This document shows positions 57,553 through 64,000 of a stretch of 64,000 nucleotides of DNA, one piece after another. The notes beneath the pieces are model-generated. The model was given only the letters and a program-made list of their open reading frames with translations. It did no database searches and was not told the DNA's origin. Position 1 is the stretch's first letter. Every line of letters begins with the position of its first letter. Both the position numbers and the translations under genes were made by a program. This DNA comes from Acanthococcus lagerstroemiae. Taxonomy: Eukaryota > Arthropoda > Insecta > Hemiptera > Eriococcidae. The stretch spans positions 57,163,535 through 57,227,534 of the forward strand of contig CM063111.1 of the NCBI GenBank assembly GCA_031841125.1, in the 5' to 3' direction.

Positions 57553-57727
57553 CATCTATGCTCACAAGTCAGGCAATCTGCGACACCAGTAGCGCTGCCA
57601 TAAGCGCTACATCTACGCTCACAGATCCCGCAATCTGTGACGCCAATTCCGCTGCCATGAGCGCTACATCTACGCTCACACGTCCCACAATCTGCGACAC
57701 CAGTAGCGCTGCCATGAGCGCTAATTG
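57553..57727. repeat. Three-copy 57-bp in-frame tandem repeat
   Basis: Units start ATCTATGCTCACA / ATCTACGCTCACA at about 57553, 57610 and 57667 and contain AGCGCTGCCAT. The period of 57 is 19 codons, and both strands stay open through it. The + frame repeats an ICDTSSAAMSATSTLT-like unit. No known protein is recognised. Confidence 0.75.
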
Positions 57728-57925
57728 TGATGCTGATGAGGAGCGCTGTACGCAGCATTTTGTTCGCATTTTCCTTCACGCATCCCAGTGGAAATGCGAG
57801 GAGAGGTACAGCTGTATTGATCAAGGCAAACATAAATCATTATGAACTAGAAGAAATTCGCTACAATTACTTGTAGGCTACTATAATTTTATTCAAACTC
57901 AGCCACTCTAACCAAATAACAGCAG

Positions 57926-60097
57926 CAGGGGCGAAACTATAGGGGGTGTGGGGGGTTGACCCCCCCACAATAATTTGGCAGTCGGCTAATTTTAAGACTG
58001 TTCAATTAAGCCCTCCCAATAATTTGACAGTCATCAAATTTTGATACTGTTCATTTTAATTTTCATTTTTTATGCATGTTTGTTTGTTCATTTATTTTTT
58101 TTTTCAATTAAAAAATATTTTGATTAAAAAGTTGGCAAGTTTTTAATTTTTTAAACATTTTGTCGGCGAATTTTTAGTTCTCAAAAAATATTTGTGGGCA
58201 AATATTTCTTCTCCACCTTTCTAAACTGAAAGTCAAATTTCGTTTCTGAAAATGGAGTACCCTGGACCCCTGTTAGAGACTAGTCAGTCCAAAGCAGGAG
58301 GTTTCAAGCTGAGTATCGAACGTTACTTGAAAGGTTGAAACAAAGCTGAAATGTGGAAGACATTTTGACAACCTGGAAGTCGGAGGCAAACGTTGAATTT
58401 CAAATTTCAGTGACCCTTCGGCCTGCCAGCATGAAAGAGTCGCCCTCTATAATTTTAGGCACGTGAAAACAGAACTATTGAAACCCTACATATTTTAGAA
58501 AAATTCATCAGACTATAATGAAAATGGTCTCAATGGAAGGAAAATTTTATGTACTATAAATTTTGTCCTAATCATTTTTTCAATAAAAACTTTCGTTTTC
58601 ATAATGCCTGTAAATGAAACGCGTCCATTTTCTCCTCTTGTGAATCCGTTAGATGAAACTGGAAAAATTGCATATTATATCTAGCGACTTCTAAATCAGT
58701 GATTCACTCATCCACTCAGTCACTTGCTACTTATTTACTGATTCACTCACTTACTCAGTCATTCATTCATTCTCTAATTATGTTATTTATTCACTTCGTC
58801 ACTTCATTACTCAGTCATTCACTTATTTATTAGTGATTCACTCAGTCACTCGCTTACTTATTCAGTTATTCCCACAGTTACTCAATCACGTACTCAGTGA
58901 CTCAGTGATTCACTCAGTCACTCGCTTATTTATTGAGTTATTCACTCAGTTACTCCTTCACTCACTCAATGAGTCAGTGATTTACTCACTCAATCACTTA
59001 CTCAATGACTCAGTGATTCACTCGGATACTTGCTTACTTACTCAGTTATTCCACACAGTTACTCAATCACTTACTCAGTGACTCAGAGATTCACTCACTT
59101 GCTTAGTTATTCACTCATTCTGTAATGTAGTTATTTATTTACATCCTCACTCTGTCACTCACTCAATAAGTCAGTAATTCCTCATTCATTCATTCATTCA
59201 TTCATTCATTCTCTAATTCAGTTATGCATTCACTTCCTCACTTTGTCAGTCACTCAATGAGTCAGTGATTTACTCAAACACTCAATCATTTGCTTACCTG
59301 TTTAGAGAATTACTCAGTTATTCAATCACTTACTCAGTAATTAAGTTTCGTTAATTTAGTTATTCATTCACTTCCTCACTGCATCACTCACTCACTAAGT
59401 CAGTTCATTCCGCCACTCAGCCACTCGCTTACTTATTCAATTATTCACACAGTTACTCAATCACTTACTCAGTGACTCAGTGATTCACTCCCTCAGTCAT
59501 TCATTCATTCTAATATAATTCAGTTATTCATTCAATTCCTCACTCCGTCACTGACTCAATGAGTCAGTGATTCACTCACTCGCTCACTCGCTCACTCACT
59601 CAATCGCTTACTTATTTAGTGATTCACTCAGTCGCAAGCTTACTTATTCACACAGTTACTCAATCACTTACTCAGTGACTTGGTAATTCACTCACTCACT
59701 AAGTCACTTGCTTACTCATTGAGTTATTCACTCAGTTACTCAATCACTCACACAATGATTCAGTGATTCACTCACTCACTCATTCATCCATTTATTCTCT
59801 AATTTAGTTATTCATTCGCTTCCTCACTTCTTCAGTCACTCAACGAGTCAGTGATTTACTCACTCACTCAATCATTCGTAAACGACTACAGAGTTGTTAC
59901 TAGATTCTCTGTTTGACCTAGAGGCTGAAATTTGAGAATGTTGATCATTGTATTAAAATCTAAAAGTTGAAAGCAAAAGACTTATCTTCCAATGTCACAA
60001 GCTGAATCCGATAGCAAATGTTCTATTAGAAGATTTTGTCGGCAAATTTTCCTTCGTCACCCCCCCCCCCCAAACTGAAAGTCCAGTTTCGCCTCTG
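57926..60097 (-). mobile_element. Minisatellite-carrying hAT-like element, copy 3 (inverted)
   Basis: Ends CAGGGGCGAAACTATAG and, inverse, CAGAGGCGAAACTGGAC. Same flanks as the copies at 15147 and 21077 but on the opposite strand, with the CACTCA/GAGTGA array at 58690-59880. The best preserved ends of the three. No clear 8-bp duplication was found. Confidence 0.8.
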
Positions 60098-60360
60098 ATG
60101 ACGTCATAGTAACACGAGCGTTACAGTTTTTGCTCAAGTATACCCAGTAGTGTGACATCATGATCATAGGAGCGTTACGGTTTTCGCTCAAGCATACGCA
60201 GTAGTGTGACGTCATAGCAATAGGAGCATTACGGGGGTTCCGTTACGGTTTTCGCTCAAGTATACCCAGTAGTATGAAGTCATAGTAACAGGAGCGTTAC
60301 GAGGGGTCGTTATGGGGGAGCGTTACGGTTTTCGCTCAAGTATATCCAGTAATAAAAGCA
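60098..60360 (+). repeat. ~65-bp tandem module with CRE-like sites
   Basis: Four diverged units contain GAGCGTTACGGTTTTCGCTC then AAGTATACCCAGTAGT and TGACGTCATAG-like words (60100 TGACGTCA, 60149 TGACATCA, 60207 TGACGTCA, 60271 TGAAGTCA). Related single modules lie at 31000-33800. Confidence 0.7.
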
Positions 60361-63300
60361 TATACTCGTAAAATGCTAAACTGACCATGTTCTATTATTG
60401 TTCCTATTTTTTTCTGAAATCTCAGGCAAAGAGAACAGCTACTCAGGCATTCAAAGTTCGAATCTCAGGTAAATCACATTTTGGAGTCGGCAACCCTGAG
60501 TAGCAAAGTTACTTGTTACTTATAATGCAGAAGTTATTTTCCATTGCACGCTTTCTCCTAGACGTTCTGTAGTAAAAGAAAGATTCGGATTATCCGACTT
60601 TTCAACGTATGCGACCCTCCCTCCGCCCTGATTAGCTCGGATAATCGGGATCCTACCGTATTTTGACGGTGGGTGGGACACGAAATTACACAGGACGTTT
60701 TCCGGAGCATGTCCAACCCTGTAGTCCAAAGTTAAACCCAACCCGATTCTAGTTGTAGCCGATAGAATCGCGGAACTGTTTTCTTCGACGTGCCAAGATC
60801 TAAACGCACCGTACGAGGTACGCGTACCCAGCAGGAGTCAGTGCCCCGACTGCGTCTTTCTCATACGGTGACTTCTGTTTCGAAAACTCGAGGTGCACGT
60901 CGCTTCCGCCGAGCCGCGTACAACTGGGGCAGGAGCTGAACGCCAGCGCAGAAAAGGCCGACTGGATATTCAGCGTACAGTAGACATACAGGATACCTTC
61001 TATAGCTTCGGTGTACACCCATGAAAGGTTATCGCGATGAACGTTCATTTCTACGCAATACCGTGCAGCGAGCCTGTTTCATACAGAACCACAATTAAAG
61101 GTACAAGTTAATCCTCGTGTGCACGGATACACACGCGCAAGATCTACTTGCAGAGCCGCCAGTCCGAGAGCACACAGTAGCAGAGAGCGAATACTGCACC
61201 TCTTCCGAGTGCGTATCCAATTTGAGAACTGGTTCTCGTTTTTTACTTCGGCACCTCGAACGGCTCCTCGAACCTCCGGTCGAACCTCGAACCCTGTGCT
61301 CTGCACACACGTACAGCCGCGGCCAACTCGAAGCGACGTGAGATTAATTATTGCTGACTCGACTGTTATTAATCGGAGAATTAGTTCAAGAAGTCAAGCT
61401 TTGAAGCAACGAACGAGGAGGACTCGGGGAGGGGGGGGCAAAACGCCGAGGAGAAGAAGAACGTGCTACGCAATACTCCACTCTATCAATTAACGATCTG
61501 GCTACCGGCGGTCAGTCAGCGCCGTGCGGATGGCCGGTGGCGTGCGCTGGCCAGGCCCCCGTATTAAAATTACAAACGCCTCGAGCTGCCGGAGAAATTA
61601 AAATCTTTAATACGAAGCGGTTTGTCGGTTTCTTGGACATTTATACCAGTCGGAGAGCGTAATGATGGCGTACGTTGATTATTTATGCGACGAGGGGCGA
61701 CCAGATGGTCGAGATAAATTTTATACATTGTAAGCGTTTAGGTTTTTTTTTTTTCCCTCGGCCCGACTCGACTATTTTTGTGGCGGGAACTGCTGAGAGC
61801 AGTGTATACGTTTAAGTCGACCACCAATGCTCATCCGAACCAACTATGCCACAGTGTATAATTACACCGTGAGAAAGTGCTGGAAAACTGCGGCCATGTT
61901 CGGGTATCGGAACTTTGGAATGTCCGCGACCCAAGTCCGTCATCCGTTTCTCGAATACCCGTAAAGTCGATGGCCTCGCACACTATAGCGCACCTGCAGC
62001 TCCCAAAGGCCCATGAGATGGGCTACGTCGAAGTTCAGCGGTGGCGCATAAGTTATAGGCGCGAGACTACAAAATTCTGGGCAGGGGCGCCGCGTACTCC
62101 TGCCGTTCGGAATGGTACAGATGCAGGGGAAAAAAGAGACTCCTGAGAGCCTATTTCACCCCCTCCCTCTTTAATGAAAATCAGTGTCATTCAGATGTGT
62201 CGGAAGGAGATCATAAGTGGGAAGCAGTTCAAAAATCTGATGAGCGACAATTTTTTTTTTGCTTCTTATTGGAAATCTAATCCTAATTAGGGTGTACAGC
62301 GGAAGGGGGAGTTGAGATAACCTTATTTTGCCACGATACGCTAATATAACCAGCTGACAAAGGAACTGCGGCGACCCTCTCCTCTCCAATGTATATTTTT
62401 GTATAAATCGTCCTGCCTGACTACTTTCTGCACAGCACGATGTGAACGTCTTACAAAATTTTTTCATCTTCTACATTCCTGTGCTTCCTGTGCGTGATCT
62501 TCTCAAAACTACCTTCTTCTTTTTCTTCTTCTTATTCTCATGACTTCCTCTCCTTTTTTCTCCCCCGATCGGTCAGCCAGGACATCCGTTTAGTCGCAGT
62601 TTATGTTTTAGTATTCTCAGTCGGATTTGTTTTCACTATCAATCACTCCATATTACACCCGCTTTTTCTCCAAACTCTCGTTTTTTTATTTCAAATGCCC
62701 ACGCTGCAGTCCGGGCTAAACACTTTCTCTCGTACAATGAACGAAAAAAAAAACAACTGCAGAACCAAGCCGGACCTTGGTGTGTTAAAATTTTGTTTCT
62801 TGGTGGGTCGAACCATCATAATCGTTTCCCGTATGGGCAGAGCGCCTAAGAGTACGCAGGATTTAAGGTAGAAAAACGAGGTTTACGATTTTGCTCAGAG
62901 TATAATGAAGTAGTATAAGGAATGGTACTTTTGAAAAAGAAAAACCTTCCGTCACAAATGCAGTTACAGAGTGTTGAGCGGGAGAAATGAAATTTTCACC
63001 TGTCCAGTGTAACATTTCACTGTTGATACAGTCAGACATGCAGGTCTGTAGAGATACAGAAGCAAAAATGTAAGATAGCCATGTTGAAGAGAATTTACAT
63101 CTGTTTTGCCTGACAACATTGGTTTTTGACTATAGCTAATTAGTGGCCGTACCAATGGGCTTATCTAAAACAAGTACTGTGTGCCTAAGAGTACGCAGAT
63201 ACACTTATCATTCAAATAGTTATCATTTGGAGGCGGTGAGAAGTACGGTCGCTTCAAAGGCTCTGTGGATGTGATAATTTTGAAATTACTGGTCATTTCT
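60361..63300. other. No supported gene; CpG-rich unique DNA at 60750-61700
   Basis: Overlapping ORFs at 60800-61490 on both strands come from CpG-rich sequence and match nothing. 61560-61740 (GGAGAAATTAAAATCTTTAA and following) is unique and could be regulatory. The word GCCTAAGAGTACGCAG occurs twice, at 62846 and 63183. Confidence 0.35.
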
Positions 63301-63316
63301 AATGAGGAAACTCAGG

Positions 63317-63455
63317 AGATTGGCATTTTCACGTGAAATATTGGATGAATGTAGAGACTGAGCGGCTAATGGTGAAAGTAAGCGATCGATTGCAAAAGAA
63401 CTATGAGTCAACGGGGCAACGTTGAGGAAGTGATTGAAAGAGGTAAGTAAACAAG
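63317..63455 (+). pseudogene. psq/Tigger-type helix-turn-helix relic
   Basis: Reads RLAFSREILDECRD, stop, AANGESKRSIAKEL, then frame loss and ATLRK-LKE. The pattern A-x-x-G-x-S-x-R-x-x-A-K-E-x-x-V-x-x-x-T-L-x-x-x-L-K is the psq/CENP-B DNA-binding helix-turn-helix found in pogo/Tigger transposases. Two stops in under 50 codons. Confidence 0.45.
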
Positions 63456-63460
63456 CCATT

Positions 63461-64000
63461 ATTACGACTACTGTACAAACTGTTCAAAGTGATATTGGAC
63501 TAACTCATTCTTTCATCCTACAGTCTAAGCTTCAACCTTTTTTTTTTTTTTTTTTTTTTTTTGGCCAAAAATGTTAATTTTGTGTATTTTTTCATTTTTC
63601 AATATTTTCTCAATGTTTTAATCTCACTGGATTTTGAAATATTAATTAGTTTTATATTATAACAAGAGACTGAATTCCTCGGCATCTACATATAACTTTC
63701 GTTTTGCTTAAAGATAGAGAAGTTTTGATGATATACGAGTACATTTTAGAGCGACGAGGCTGGGGGAAAAAATTTATATTTTATCGAAAATGGCGTAAAT
63801 ACCGAAAATAGTGAAAAACGCAGAGAAGAACCAAAAATGCCATTTCAAACCGAATGGGAAGAAGAAACTAGAAATGTTGGTATAACGGTCGCGCATTTTT
63901 CAGGAGTTTGCGTGAATGTACTGGCAAAATTCAGCATGTCATGTCATAGAGTATCATAATGCTAAATTCTTGGATACCTAAAATAAATAAAAGGAACATT
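63461..64000. other. No supported gene; poly-T tract
   Basis: A 24-base T run at 63539-63562 could be the poly(A) of a - strand retroposed copy. Nothing else is recognisable. Confidence 0.35.

Noticed and set aside
57918..60105. 8-bp TSD around the third minisatellite element
   Set aside because: Flanks AACAGCAG and ATGACGTC do not match; the hAT assignment rests on the ends only.
61079..61493. Overlapping Arg/Cys-rich ORFs on both strands
   Set aside because: Open on both strands because of CpG-rich composition; no splice partners or domain.
62846..63198. GCCTAAGAGTACGCAG at 62846 and 63183 as a target-site duplication
   Set aside because: No terminal repeats or poly(A) sit against the two copies, so an insertion between them is not supported.

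Overview
This is a stretch of animal nuclear DNA, most likely from an insect. It has spliced genes with GT-AG introns, TE-packed introns, LINE families typical of arthropods (R1-like, RTE-like, I-like, Jockey-like), hAT, pogo and piggyBac DNA transposons, and several minisatellites. There are no bacterial operons, tRNAs or rRNAs. I cannot name the species.

Two host genes can be assembled exon by exon, both on the + strand. The first (non-coding exon ending at 25738, coding exons 25960-26141, 36686-36882, 37945-38132) encodes a 188-residue membrane-anchored protein with an SRPBCC/START-like fold. Its 10.5-kb first intron is mostly transposons. The second (40717-40752, 40857-41041, 41156-41284, 42525-42879) encodes a 234-residue homologue of NRBF2/Atg38, an autophagy PI3-kinase complex subunit. 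All its introns are phase-compatible. A weaker multi-exon candidate lies between them on the - strand (about 38630-39500).

Region by region: 1-1830 degenerate minisatellite and a 305-bp tandem duplication. 3687-8826 R1-like, I-like and RTE-like LINE relics; the R1-like copy is split by a 1.1-kb inverted-repeat transposon with a 9-bp target duplication. 9320-12070 a hairpin repeat, a large inverted repeat around a piggyBac relic and a LINE tail. 15147-17341, 21077-23476 and (inverted) 57926-60097: three copies of a transposon-like element whose core is a minisatellite. 19078-20555 gag relic, hAT MITE and LINE tail. 23630-24838 second R1-like 3' end. 25700-38132 SRPBCC gene, with a pogo element (26343-29648) that itself contains a hAT MITE carrying eight TATCGATA motifs. 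38630-42879 candidate - strand gene and Nrbf2. 47835-54245 an R1-like LINE on the - strand, with nearly intact EN-RT, inserted into an older + strand LINE relic and flanked by 1.29-kb direct repeats. 54246-57475 RTE-like and Jockey-like relics. 60098-62900 CRE-like tandem repeats and gene-poor DNA. 63300-63460 a psq helix-turn-helix relic.

The genes do not form a pathway. The main story is nested transposition. Several insertions can be dated relative to each other from intact target-site duplications and, in one case, an empty site within the window.
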